64,000 nt of DNA from contig JAFRUR010000036.1 of the NCBI GenBank assembly GCA_017438775.1, positions 21,106 to 85,105 on the forward strand, in the 5' to 3' direction. Positions within the stretch are counted from its first letter, which is position 1. The number at the start of each line of letters is the position of its first letter. Below the pieces are notes generated by a model that saw only the letters and a list, made by a program, of their open reading frames with translations, was not told the DNA's origin and did not search any database. Of this stretch, positions 15,370-23,718 are shown piece by piece. The stretch is from Lachnospiraceae bacterium. Its GTDB lineage: Bacteria > Bacillota > Clostridia > Lachnospirales > Lachnospiraceae. A program made the position numbers and the translations under genes.

Positions 15370-16971
15370 ATGAAATCCTATCGAAACAAGGTGATCGCGT
15401 TTTCCGCTTTGTGGGCGGTCATGCTCATCGCTGAGGGCGTCCTGATCTTCAATCTGATCCACCGTCAGCTGCTCCCCACAAAGTATCTGGCGCTCATCGT
15501 CGTCCTGCTTCTCCTGCTCTGGGGCATCACCGGCGCCTTCCTGTACTACCACGGGAAACGCAAGCACAAGACCCGCCGCACCGTGTTCAACGCCTTCGGC
15601 TGCGCGCTGGCCGTGCTCGGCATCGTCGGTTCCCTCTTTGCGACCGGCGCCCTGCGGCAGGTCCATCAGGTCATCGACGACGTCACCGACATCGACAAGA
15701 AGACCGTCGCCATGACCGTGTACGTCCGCACGGCCGACAAGGCCCGCACCCTGGCCGACGCCGCGGATTACACCTTCCTCGTCCCGACCGCCTTTGACAA
15801 TAAGAACACCCAGAACGCCCTGGATGCCCTGGCGAAGGAACTCGGCCGCGAGGTCAAAGTCCTGCGGGGCGGCACCCTGAACGAGATGGCCGACCTCCTC
15901 CTTTCCGGAGGTGCGGACGCCCTTCTGGTCAACCAGACGCATTTCGAGCTGCTCGCGGATCACGATGAATACGCGGACATTTACGACAAGATCCGCCTCC
16001 TCTACGAGACCACCGTGGAAGACCTCGAAGAAGCCACCGTCCTCCCGGAGGTGATGATCAACATCGCTGCGAAGGGCGATATCGACGATCCGGAAAACCC
16101 GGATGATCCCGGCAGCATCCCGGACGAGTCCGGCGACGTCCCGCCCGAGACCGAGCCCGCTCCCGCGATGGAGAACCTGGGCGCCAAGAACGTCACGAAG
16201 GACGCCTTCCTGCTCTACGTGGCCGGCTCCGACACCCGCACCCAGTCCCTGCCGTACAAGACCCGCAACGATGTGAACCTCCTTCTGGCCGTGAACCCGA
16301 AGACCAAGACCATCCAGGTCGTCACCACGCCGCGCGACTCCTATCTGCCGGATCCCAAGCACAGCTACAAGCGCGACAAGCTCACGCACTGCGGCAACGG
16401 CGGCATTGAGAACTCCATCGCGGTCCTGGAGTCCCTGTACGGCCTGCACATCGACTACTACTGCCACATCAACTTCACCGGCGTGGTCACCGTGGTCGAC
16501 GCCATCGGCGGCATCACGGTCTACTCCAACACGGCGTACGACCGCGAGGGCATGCACATCGTGAAGGGCAACAACACCTTAAACGGCACGCAGGCCCTGC
16601 TGTTTGCCCGCGAGCGCTATCTCCTGCCCAACGGAGACTTTGACCGCGGCCGCAACCACATCCGCATCCTGACGGCCGTCTTCAACAAGGTGGCCTCCGC
16701 GAAGACCCTGCTGAGGAGCTACTCCTCCATCCTGTCCAGTATCTCCACGATGTTCCGGACCAGCCTGAGTCCCTCCGAGATCGAGGCCCTGGTGCGCATG
16801 CAGCTGGACGATATGTCCCAGTGGAAGATCGAGTCCTACGCGGTGGATGCCACCGGCGGCTGGAACTACACGGCCACCAGCCCGAACGCCAAGCGCTGGG
16901 TCTGCTATCCCAAGGCCAACAGCATCAAGGAAGCCAAGAAGCTCCTCAAGAAAGTGCTGAACATCGACTGA
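15370..16971 (+). CDS. LytR-CpsA-Psr (LCP) family wall-polymer ligase
   Basis: A 533-residue protein with three predicted N-terminal TM helices (about residues 8-28, 35-55 and 70-90). An extracellular accessory domain follows, with an acidic Pro/Glu-rich linker at ~235-265. The LCP domain contains LYVAGSDTR, TTPRDSY, KLTHCGNGG...SIAVLESLYG and LNGTQALLFARERY, with the expected Asp/Arg residues for pyrophosphate-linked lipid substrates. LCP enzymes attach teichoic acids or capsule to peptidoglycan, so this could anchor the polysaccharide made by the 23-50 kb locus (inference). ATG 15370 has GAGG upstream. Confidence 0.92.
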   Translation: MKSYRNKVIAFSALWAVMLIAEGVLIFNLIHRQLLPTKYLALIVVLLLLLWGITGAFLYYHGKRKHKTRRTVFNAFGCALAVLGIVGSLFATGALRQVHQVIDDVTDIDKKTVAMTVYVRTADKARTLADAADYTFLVPTAFDNKNTQNALDALAKELGREVKVLRGGTLNEMADLLLSGGADALLVNQTHFELLADHDEYADIYDKIRLLYETTVEDLEEATVLPEVMINIAAKGDIDDPENPDDPGSIPDESGDVPPETEPAPAMENLGAKNVTKDAFLLYVAGSDTRTQSLPYKTRNDVNLLLAVNPKTKTIQVVTTPRDSYLPDPKHSYKRDKLTHCGNGGIENSIAVLESLYGLHIDYYCHINFTGVVTVVDAIGGITVYSNTAYDREGMHIVKGNNTLNGTQALLFARERYLLPNGDFDRGRNHIRILTAVFNKVASAKTLLRSYSSILSSISTMFRTSLSPSEIEALVRMQLDDMSQWKIESYAVDATGGWNYTATSPNAKRWVCYPKANSIKEAKKLLKKVLNID

Positions 16972-16988
16972 GAAATAACACGATACGG

Positions 16989-17021
16989 AAAACAGCGCAC
17001 CCGAAGCGGGTGCGCTGTTTT
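16989..17021 (+). terminator. Terminator after the LCP gene
   Basis: A perfect 15-bp stem AAAACAGCGCACCCG/CGGGTGCGCTGTTTT with a 3-nt loop and T-rich tail begins 18 nt past the stop. It could act in both directions. Confidence 0.9.
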
Positions 17022-17041
17022 TGTCTTGACAATGTAAGACC

Positions 17042-17072
17042 CGGCGCCCCTTCCCTTTCGGAAGGAGCGCCG
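17042..17072 (-). terminator. Hairpin downstream of the FAD oxidoreductase gene
   Basis: The stem CGGCGC-C-CCTTCC/GGAAGG-A-GCGCCG has one mismatch and a 5-nt loop, 29 nt past the minus-strand gene. No strong T-run follows; the next stem (16989-17021) could finish termination. Confidence 0.45.
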
Positions 17073-17100
17073 CTCTTTGTGTCACATCCTTTTCCCCGTC

Positions 17101-18471
17101 TTATTCCCCCGCGATCTTCCGCGCCACGTAGACGCCGCTCGCGGACGCGTGCGAGAGCGAATGCGTCACGCCGCTGCCGTCGCCGATCACAAAGAGGCCG
17201 GGGTGGCGGGTCTCCAGGTCGTTGTTCAGTTCCACCTCCATGTTGTAGAACTTGACCTCCACGCCGTAGAGCAGGGTGTCGTCGCCGGCCGTGCCGGGGG
17301 CGATGCGGTCCAGGGCGTAGATCATCTCCGTGATGCCGTCCAGGATGCGCTTCGGAAGCACCAGGGACAGATCGCCCGGCGTCGCGGCCAGGGTCGGACG
17401 CACGGTCCCCTCTTCGATTCGCTGCACCGTGCTGCGGCGGCCGCGCTCCAGATCGCCGAAGCGCTGCACGATCACGCCGCCGCCCAGCATGTTGGACAGG
17501 CGCGCGATGCTCTCGCCGTAGCTGTTGGAATCCTTGAACGGGATGGAGAAGTGCTTGGCGACCAGCAGGGCGAAATTCGTGTTGTCGGTCTTCCGGGACT
17601 CGTCCTCAAAGCTGTGGCCGTTCACGGTGATGATCCCGTTGGTGTTCTCATTCACGACGATCCCGCGCGGGTTCATGCAGAAGGTGCGCACCAGGTCCTC
17701 GTACTTCTTGGTGCGGTACACGATCTTGCCCTCGTAGAGCGCGTCCGTGATGTGCGAGAAGATCGCGGCGGGAAGCTCCACGCGCACGCCGATATCCACG
17801 CGGTTTGAGCGCGTCGGAATGTCGAGGGAATCGCAGACGCTCTCCATCCACTTCGAGCCGCTGCGCCCGACGGAGATGATGCATTTCCGGCAGGTGAACT
17901 CCTGATCGCCCGCGCGCAGCCGGAAGCCCTCTTCGGTCTTCTCGATCTCGTCCACGTGGGTGTTGAAGAAGAAATCCGCCTCCTCCCGGAGCTTCGCGTA
18001 GAGGTTCTCCAGCACCACGTAGTTGATGTCCGTGCCCAGATGACGCACGGAAGCCTCCAGCAGCTGCAGACCGTTCTGCATGCAGATCTTCTTGAGCGGG
18101 GAGCCCGCCGTGGAGTACATCTGCGTTCCAGCCCCGCCGTTCTCCACGTTGATCTCATCCACGTAGTGCATCAGGGACAGGGCCTCCTCACGGCCGATGT
18201 ACTCGTAGAGGGAGCCTCCGAAATCGTTGGTGATGTTGTATTTCCCGTCCGAAAAGGCGCCCGCGCCGCCGAACCCGTTCATGATGGAGCAGGGCCGGCA
18301 GCCGATGCAGGTCTTCACCGTCTTCCCGTCGATGGGACAGCGCCGTCCCGACAGCTCGTGTCCGGCCTCCAGGACCGCCACGGAAAGCTGCGGGGCCCTG
18401 CGCCCCAGTTCGTACGCGGAGAAAATGCCGCCCGGGCCCGCGCCCACGATAATGACATCATAGTGTTTCAT
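17101..18471 (-). CDS. FAD-dependent oxidoreductase (COG2509-like dehydrogenase)
   Basis: A 456-residue flavoprotein with an N-terminal Rossmann dinucleotide-binding motif (VIIVGAGPGGIFSAYEL). A Cys-bearing stretch CPIDGKTVKTCIGCRPC and GFGGAGAFSDGKYN follow, as in uncharacterised FAD-dependent dehydrogenases. A C-terminal FAD motif (GLFVIGDGSGVTHSLSHASASG) closes the fold. The start ATG overlaps the alr stop by 4 nt (ATGA), and a run of GGAGG lies upstream. The substrate is unknown; coupling to the racemase suggests co-expression but not a defined pathway. Confidence 0.85.
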   Translation of the reverse strand: MKHYDVIIVGAGPGGIFSAYELGRRAPQLSVAVLEAGHELSGRRCPIDGKTVKTCIGCRPCSIMNGFGGAGAFSDGKYNITNDFGGSLYEYIGREEALSLMHYVDEINVENGGAGTQMYSTAGSPLKKICMQNGLQLLEASVRHLGTDINYVVLENLYAKLREEADFFFNTHVDEIEKTEEGFRLRAGDQEFTCRKCIISVGRSGSKWMESVCDSLDIPTRSNRVDIGVRVELPAAIFSHITDALYEGKIVYRTKKYEDLVRTFCMNPRGIVVNENTNGIITVNGHSFEDESRKTDNTNFALLVAKHFSIPFKDSNSYGESIARLSNMLGGGVIVQRFGDLERGRRSTVQRIEEGTVRPTLAATPGDLSLVLPKRILDGITEMIYALDRIAPGTAGDDTLLYGVEVKFYNMEVELNNDLETRHPGLFVIGDGSGVTHSLSHASASGVYVARKIAGE

Positions 18472-19733
18472 CTCTCCTCCTCCTTGTCCCTCTCCGACAC
18501 GTCCACATCCGGCACGTCCACGTCCGGCACCTCCGGCGCGCCGGTGATGACCACGCGGTCCGCCAGCGGATTCGACAGCAGCGGATTGATCGAAAAGCTC
18601 ACCGTGTCGCCCACGCCGGCCTTCACATCCGTGAGGTCCAGAAGCACATGGGCCACCCCGCACTTGCCCAGAACGGGCACTCTCTTTTCTCCGATTTTGG
18701 CCGTGATGCGGTCCGCTTTGCGGCGCAGGCCGTGCTTGGCTGCGGAGAGGATTCCGTGCACCAGGGTGTCACGCCCGTCGGTATATCCGATGCCGATGCC
18801 GTCGCCGTGACCCACGCGCACCAGCCCCAGCCGGCTGTCGCGGGTCAGGGTGTCCTGGCTCTGATAGCTGATCGTACTCCCCTTTTTGCGTCGGATGATG
18901 TCCGCGATCTCGCTCTCCAGCCAGACCGCCTCGGTCAGTTTCCCCTTCGGCATCGTCTTGCCCAGCAGGGCCGTGCCGGCCCGCACGGCGGTAAAGCCGA
19001 GGTCGCCCAGCGTCATCACCGCGCGGGAGTTGGACAGATGCGTCATGCCGGCCGGAATGCCCATCTCCTCCAGGGATTCGATCGCCTGGGAGAGGCGGTC
19101 AGCCTGCTCCTCGACCTGCTCCGCGTAGCGGCGCGGGCGCCCCGCCAGATGACTGAACACGCCCTCGAAGGAGATATCCTTCGTGAAGTCCTTCAGGGAG
19201 GGCACATCGTCCCAGGCGAAGCCGTAGCGGCCCATGCCGGTGTCGATCTTGACGTGCACACGCACAGGCAGGCCGATCTCGCGGTGCAGGGCGGCCAGCA
19301 TCTTGGCCTGCGGCAGGGAGTGCAGCGCCATCACCACGTTAGCGCGCACCAGAGGCAGGGCCTCCTCACGCGAAAGGGGCGGCGTCATCATCAGGATCTC
19401 CTTCTTCCAGCCGAAGCGGCGCAGGGCCAGGGCTTCCTCGTTCCCGGTCACGCCCAGCCAGGTGACGTCGGTCTGGGCCAGGATGCTGTAGAGCCGGTGC
19501 AGCCCCAGGCCGTACCCGTTCTCCTTGACCACGGCGATCAGTTCGCCCTTCGTCCTCTCGCGGAGCACGCGCACGTTGCGGCGGATGGCCGCCTCGTCGA
19601 TCACGAGGCGCCCGTGGCGCACACAGACGAGGTCGTCCTCCTGGGAGCCGCGGCGGACGGCGGAGCCGCCTCCGGGCAACAGCCCCGCCTCGGAGAGCAG
19701 GGGCCACTGTTTGCGGATGGTTTCATCAGACAT
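18468..19733 (-). CDS. alr: Alanine racemase-like PLP enzyme, divergent
   Basis: A fold-type III PLP racemase of 421 residues. PLP lysine lies in AVVKENGYGLG (usual AVVKANAYGHG), the substrate region has HVKIDTGMGRYGF, and the second catalytic Tyr lies in GIGYTDG. Divergent points are a ~35-residue N-terminal extension and a GKCGVAHVLLDLTD segment where C-M-D-Q is normally found. The hydrophilic tail holds a duplicated VPDVDVPDVDV motif. GGGAGG precedes ATG 19733. D-Ala supply is the most likely role, since ddl and murI are in the same region; a racemase with another specificity is possible. Confidence 0.8.
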   Translation of the reverse strand: MSDETIRKQWPLLSEAGLLPGGGSAVRRGSQEDDLVCVRHGRLVIDEAAIRRNVRVLRERTKGELIAVVKENGYGLGLHRLYSILAQTDVTWLGVTGNEEALALRRFGWKKEILMMTPPLSREEALPLVRANVVMALHSLPQAKMLAALHREIGLPVRVHVKIDTGMGRYGFAWDDVPSLKDFTKDISFEGVFSHLAGRPRRYAEQVEEQADRLSQAIESLEEMGIPAGMTHLSNSRAVMTLGDLGFTAVRAGTALLGKTMPKGKLTEAVWLESEIADIIRRKKGSTISYQSQDTLTRDSRLGLVRVGHGDGIGIGYTDGRDTLVHGILSAAKHGLRRKADRITAKIGEKRVPVLGKCGVAHVLLDLTDVKAGVGDTVSFSINPLLSNPLADRVVITGAPEVPDVDVPDVDVSERDKEEER

Positions 19734-19832
19734 GGTTTCCTCCCGGCCGCACCGCGGCCAGCGATCTTGTTTTTTCTTTTCCCGCGGCCGCGACCGGCCC
19801 TTTCAGGTCCGTTCCCGCCGGCCCTCCAAAAT

Positions 19833-20768
19833 CTAATGCCGGACCGGGCGCGTCACGCAGGCGAAGGGCGCGAGCCCGCTCTCCCGCACGGCCTCGAGCG
19901 CCCTCTGCGCATCAGCCTCGTTTTCAAAAACGCCGAACACGGTGGGACCGCTCCCGCTCATCTGCGCGCCCAGGGCGCCGCAGCGCATCAGGATCTCCTC
20001 CAGCCGCGCCACCTCCGGCACCCAGGCCTTCGTGACCGCGGCCAGGCTGTTGCCGAAATGCGCGCACACGCCGGCGGCATCCCCGCAACGCAGGGCCTCG
20101 GCCGCGGCGTCCGCGTCCGGGTGGACGGGGTCCTCCTGCGCGTCCACGGCCTCAAAGACGGCCCGCGTGGAAATCGAGATCTCCGGCTTGGCCATCACGA
20201 TGCATCCGTGCGCAAGACCCGGAAGCGCGGTGATCTTTTCTCCGATCCCCTCGGTCAGGGCCGCGCTGCAGCCCGCGAAACAGAAGGGGATGTCCGCGCC
20301 CAGGCGCCACATCCAGGAGGGGTAGGCGACAGGCGCGCCGGCGCCTTCACGCGCAAACAGGTCGGCACCGTTTTCCGCAGGATACAGCCTGCCCAGCCCG
20401 CGCAGGACCGCGGCCGCATCGCTGCTGCCGCCCGCAAGCCCGGCCCCGGCCGGGATGCGCTTCTCCAGACGGATCTTCACGCCCCCGGAGATCCCGAAGC
20501 GCGCGAAGAACGCCTCCGCGGCGCGCCAGGCCAGGTTCTCCGGCCCGCACGGGAGCGAAGGATCGCTGCAGGAGAGTTCGATCCCCTCCGGAATCTTCTC
20601 CAGCGTCACGGCATCGGCCAGCTCCAGTTTCTGGTTGACCATGCGCAGCTCGTGGTAGCCGTCCTCCCGGCGCCGGACGACGTCCAGCACCAGGTTGATC
20701 TTGGCGTGCGCGGACAGGGTCACGGCAGCGGGGCCGGCCGGCACGAAGTTTTCTCTGTTTGTATCCAT
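19833..20768 (-). CDS. ispE: 4-diphosphocytidyl-2-C-methyl-D-erythritol kinase
   Basis: GHMP kinase of the MEP isoprenoid pathway, feeding undecaprenyl lipid carriers among others. It shows AHAKINLVLDV...DGYHEL at the N-terminus, the GHMP ATP motif PAGAGLAGGSSDAA, and a C-terminal MSGSGPTVFGVF. Translation is placed at ATG 20768 (311 residues). No ribosome binding site precedes it, and the -10 box ends only 7 nt upstream, so the mRNA is probably leaderless. A longer frame upstream to 20969 would read through the promoter. Confidence 0.93.
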   Translation of the reverse strand: MDTNRENFVPAGPAAVTLSAHAKINLVLDVVRRREDGYHELRMVNQKLELADAVTLEKIPEGIELSCSDPSLPCGPENLAWRAAEAFFARFGISGGVKIRLEKRIPAGAGLAGGSSDAAAVLRGLGRLYPAENGADLFAREGAGAPVAYPSWMWRLGADIPFCFAGCSAALTEGIGEKITALPGLAHGCIVMAKPEISISTRAVFEAVDAQEDPVHPDADAAAEALRCGDAAGVCAHFGNSLAAVTKAWVPEVARLEEILMRCGALGAQMSGSGPTVFGVFENEADAQRALEAVRESGLAPFACVTRPVRH

Positions 20769-20775
20769 GGCATAT

Positions 20776-20804
20776 ATTTTACTCCACTTTCGCGGGGCTG
20801 ACAA
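20776..20804 (-). promoter_or_regulatory. Promoter of ispE giving a leaderless mRNA
   Basis: Minus strand: TTGTCA (20799-20804), 17-bp spacer, TAAAAT (20776-20781). Only 7 nt separate the -10 box from the ATG, so transcription should start at or next to the A of the start codon. Confidence 0.6.
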
Positions 20805-20967
20805 GACGAAGAGCCGCAGCGGCCGCAGACGCCCGCAGACCGCCGCGTCTTCCCGAAAAGAGTTGAACACCGATGGGATCTGTGGCAAGATAGATGGCAG
20901 AATTTGTGGACAGATGCGGCTCTCCCCCTGACGGGCCGCGTCCTGCATTCCCTTCCGGGAGGAAGTC

Positions 20968-22263
20968 ATGCCCGAAACAAAGAAACCGGCAGGGCCGAAC
21001 GGCCGTCAGCCGCAGAACAGGAAAGACCCGCGGAACCAGGCCGGCAGCGCCCCGCGGAAACAGGCGAACAGCAACCCGCGAAAGCAAACCGGAAGACCGT
21101 CCGGGAAACCGGACAGCCGCGGCGGACAGGGCGGCAGCGCCCCTCAGAAGAATCCGCGTCCGCAGAGCCGCGGCGGGCAGGGCGGCCTGAAACTGAAGCA
21201 GGCGCACCTCCTGACCGAAAAGCAGCGGGCCGATGCCGCGCACCTGATCGCGGACTGCCGCACCGCGGAGGGCCTGTCCCTCGATCCGCCTCTGGACCTC
21301 GCCCCGGCCTTCGAAGACGCGCCCCCGGCCTACTATCTCCTCTCCGGCCAGGGCATGCTTCTTTCCCTCCTGGTGCTGGATATGCCCGTGCCCGAGGAGG
21401 GGGAGATCACGGCCTTCACCCACCCGGCCTGCCGCCGTCGCGGGTACTTTACCGCGCTCTGGGAGGCCGTCTGCGCACGGCTCGCGGACACGGACTGCGA
21501 GGAGGCGGAGATCACCTTCGTGACCGACGGAAAGAGCCGCGACGCCCTCGCCGCCCTCGCGGCGATGGACGCGGAGCTGTCCCACACGGAGTTCTTCCTG
21601 GAGAAGGGACTTGCGGCCGCGCCCGGCCGCACCGCGCCGGCTCTGCCCGAAAACCTTCCTTTCTTCCGTATTGACGGAGGAGCACACGCGGCGGTCTCAC
21701 GTCCGAATTCCCCGAAGACGTTTTCTGCGGCAGCGGACGCTCCCGCTTCGGCAAAGCATGCCCCCGCCAGCGCTCCTGTGAGCCCCTCTGCGGCGTTTGA
21801 CGTCTCCGCTCCGGCAAATACGTGTGCGGCAGACGAAAACGGCGCCGCGAGCCTCTGCGGGCCTTCTGCGGCCATCCCCGCGGACCCGGCCGGCCTCCTC
21901 TCCGCTCTCCACGAGGATATCTTCGCGGACGGCGCCTCCGGGAGCCGGCGAATCGTGACCGAGGCCCTCGCGGACCCGCAGACCCATACCTTCTTTCTCA
22001 CCGACGAATCCGGCGCCCCCGCAGCTCTCTGCCACCTGAAGCTTCTGTCCTCCGGTCAGGCCTATCTCTACGGGCTCGGCGTGCGTCCCGACCTGCAGGA
22101 AAAAGGACTGGGACGCGCCTTCCTCGCCCGGATCGAGAGCGAGGCGGTCTCTCTCGGCGCAGCCGGCATCTTCCTTCAGGTGGGGGACTACAACGAGGCG
22201 GCCTGCGCCCTCTACCGCGGTGCGGATTATAAGGAAAAAGAGCGCCGCGCCTACTACGTCTAG
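20968..22263 (+). CDS. Tandem GNAT acetyltransferase with basic N-terminal tail
   Basis: A 431-residue protein. Residues 1-75 are a low-complexity Arg/Gln/Pro/Gly/Asn tail (repeated SRGGQGG) that could bind RNA or other polyanions. A first GNAT-like domain (~80-230) has EITAFTHPACRRRGYFTALW. An Ala/Ser/Pro-rich linker (~240-300) leads to a second GNAT domain with YLYGLGVRPDLQEKGLGRAFL, the acetyl-CoA pyrophosphate-binding loop. GGAGG lies 6 nt before the ATG. The acceptor substrate is unknown. Confidence 0.85.
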   Translation: MPETKKPAGPNGRQPQNRKDPRNQAGSAPRKQANSNPRKQTGRPSGKPDSRGGQGGSAPQKNPRPQSRGGQGGLKLKQAHLLTEKQRADAAHLIADCRTAEGLSLDPPLDLAPAFEDAPPAYYLLSGQGMLLSLLVLDMPVPEEGEITAFTHPACRRRGYFTALWEAVCARLADTDCEEAEITFVTDGKSRDALAALAAMDAELSHTEFFLEKGLAAAPGRTAPALPENLPFFRIDGGAHAAVSRPNSPKTFSAAADAPASAKHAPASAPVSPSAAFDVSAPANTCAADENGAASLCGPSAAIPADPAGLLSALHEDIFADGASGSRRIVTEALADPQTHTFFLTDESGAPAALCHLKLLSSGQAYLYGLGVRPDLQEKGLGRAFLARIESEAVSLGAAGIFLQVGDYNEAACALYRGADYKEKERRAYYV

Positions 22264-22388
22264 CCTCTTCCGCCCCTGCTGCCCCATACCGGGTACGTTC
22301 CCCGATACGCGCGGCCTTCCTTCCGCAGCCGGAAGGCGGCCAATGCGGCCCGACTTCGTTGTTTCCCGAAAAACGCGCATTTTGGGGC

Positions 22389-22417
22389 TTGCTTTTTTGC
22401 TATGTCTCTTTTACAAT
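22389..22417 (+). promoter_or_regulatory. Promoter of the 84-residue hypothetical gene
   Basis: Plus strand: TTGCTT (22389-22394), 17-bp spacer, TACAAT (22412-22417), 35 nt before ATG 22453. Confidence 0.6.
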
Positions 22418-22452
22418 CGGTTTTGTGCAATTTGAAGAAGGAGGGCGCCAGC

Positions 22453-22707
22453 ATGAAATTCCGTTTTGAACTGGAAAAGATGACCGTAAAGAAAAACGCG
22501 AAGCTTCCGCGCGAAGAAAAGGCCGACATCATCAGCTACCTCTCCTCCCTGCAGCTGGAAGCGCCGGAAGAGAAAAAGGCCATCCGCCTCCTCTCCGCCC
22601 AGCTCAACGGACGCCTCTCCAAGGACAGCGAGGGCAGCGAGGCCCTCATCACCCTGCCGGACTACGGCGGATGCCAGCTCCTGGTGCGCGCCGTACGGGC
22701 CAGCTGA
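22453..22707 (+). CDS. Small hypothetical protein (84 aa)
   Basis: AAGGAGGG precedes ATG 22453, and a promoter and terminator frame the gene. The product is charged, with no TM or signal sequence. It has a Lys-rich N-terminal strand (FRFELEKMTVKKNAKLP), helical middle parts and a C-terminal LPDYGGCQLLVRAVRAS. I do not recognise the family; the composition suggests a small cytoplasmic protein. Confidence 0.75.
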   Translation: MKFRFELEKMTVKKNAKLPREEKADIISYLSSLQLEAPEEKKAIRLLSAQLNGRLSKDSEGSEALITLPDYGGCQLLVRAVRAS

Positions 22708-22727
22708 GCCACCCCAACAGAATCCTG

Positions 22728-22755
22728 AAAGCGGCTGCTGCAGCAGCCGCTTTTT
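22728..22755 (+). terminator. Terminator after the 84-residue gene
   Basis: A perfect palindrome AAAGCGGCTGCTG/CAGCAGCCGCTTT followed by TTTTTGATTT. Confidence 0.9.
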
Positions 22756-23006
22756 GATTTCCTCAGTTCTGCGCCGGCATCGAAGCGGTTTCCGCGGTCC
22801 GGCCCCTCACAGTTTCGGGGATAAAAACTCCGCTGCGATGAGCCTGTTTCGAAAAATCAACCGCCAAAATCGTCCGCGGCTGTGACCCGGTCACGGAAAG
22901 AGGGTGCCTCCCTGATATAGAATACCGCTGTTGGGTCCGCCGCGGATCCGCACGCGGCGCGGCCCCTGACCCCACCCCCTTCTTCACACCTCTTTTCCTT
23001 ACCGGA

Positions 23007-23036
23007 AGAGCCCTGCAGGAAGACCTGCAGGGCTCT
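23007..23036. terminator. Terminator hairpin at the end of the exopolysaccharide operon
   Basis: A perfect 13-bp stem AGAGCCCTGCAGG/CCTGCAGGGCTCT with a 4-nt loop. The best T-run is on the plus strand; on the minus strand, CTCTTCC follows. It lies ~50 nt past the VanZ stop and could serve both directions. Confidence 0.7.
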
Positions 23037-23083
23037 GTTTTTCACTTTGTTCTTCCAGCCGGATCCCTGCGCGGGTCCGGGGT

Positions 23084-23677
23084 TCACCTCTCTGCGGTCC
23101 CGCCCCATCCCCGTTCATACAGGAAGCGCGCCAGCACATACGACAGGCAGCCGGCGGCCGTCCCGATCGTGTTCATGATCACATCGTCGGTCTCCGCCCT
23201 CCCGAGCGAAAACGAATACTGCAGGGCCTCCACGATGAGGGAGCAGAGGATCCCGAGCGCAAGCGCGGAAATGACCGGGTTCCTGCGCCCCCGCGGGGAA
23301 ACGCCTTCCGGCCCTCCCGCAAAGCCCTTTTCTTCAGCCACCACGAACGGCAGGAACAGCCCAAACGGGAAAAACAGCAGGACGTTCATCAGCATGGAGC
23401 GGTACAGCTCCGGCTGGATCCTCGCGTCGATCCACACCTGGAACGGCCGCAGGACCAGCGCGGCGTAATCGACCGGGCTCCGGTGCATCGTCGCGTAAAA
23501 GATTCCGGCGAAGAACAGCAGAAAAAGGACCAGGCTGCTCACGCGGACCAGATTCTGCTTTTTACGGCTCCAGAGCACGGCTGCCGCCCACGCCCAGACA
23601 ATGACCGCACAGGCCATCAGAATCACGACGCGGTGCAGCGGCTGAGCATAGACCCGAAAAATGAGTTTGTCGATCAT
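23084..23677 (-). CDS. VanZ-like membrane protein
   Basis: A 197-residue protein with about five TM helices. It has the VanZ hallmarks: a LMNVLLFFPFGLFLPF segment after the MHRSP loop, and near the C-terminus EALQYSFSLGRAETDDVIMNTIGTAAG. VanZ-family proteins can alter glycopeptide susceptibility or envelope lipids, but most have no assigned reaction. It is the last gene of the long minus-strand polysaccharide locus. The ribosome binding site is weak (GGAAAG). Confidence 0.88.
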   Translation of the reverse strand: MIDKLIFRVYAQPLHRVVILMACAVIVWAWAAAVLWSRKKQNLVRVSSLVLFLLFFAGIFYATMHRSPVDYAALVLRPFQVWIDARIQPELYRSMLMNVLLFFPFGLFLPFVVAEEKGFAGGPEGVSPRGRRNPVISALALGILCSLIVEALQYSFSLGRAETDDVIMNTIGTAAGCLSYVLARFLYERGWGGTAER

Positions 23678-23718
23678 GGTTTCGCACTTGCTTTCCGGTC
23701 AAAACGAATCCTGTTTCT

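Larger units (their letters stand above)
22708..23083. other. 376-bp intergenic region between convergent genes
   Basis: It holds a plus-strand terminator (22728-22755) and a second strong hairpin (23007-23036). The ~250 bp between them contain only short frames without ribosome binding sites; nothing else is recognised. Confidence 0.5.

Noticed and set aside
22763..22987. 74-codon minus-strand ORF between terminators
   Set aside because: No ribosome binding site; low-complexity composition in a terminator-flanked spacer.
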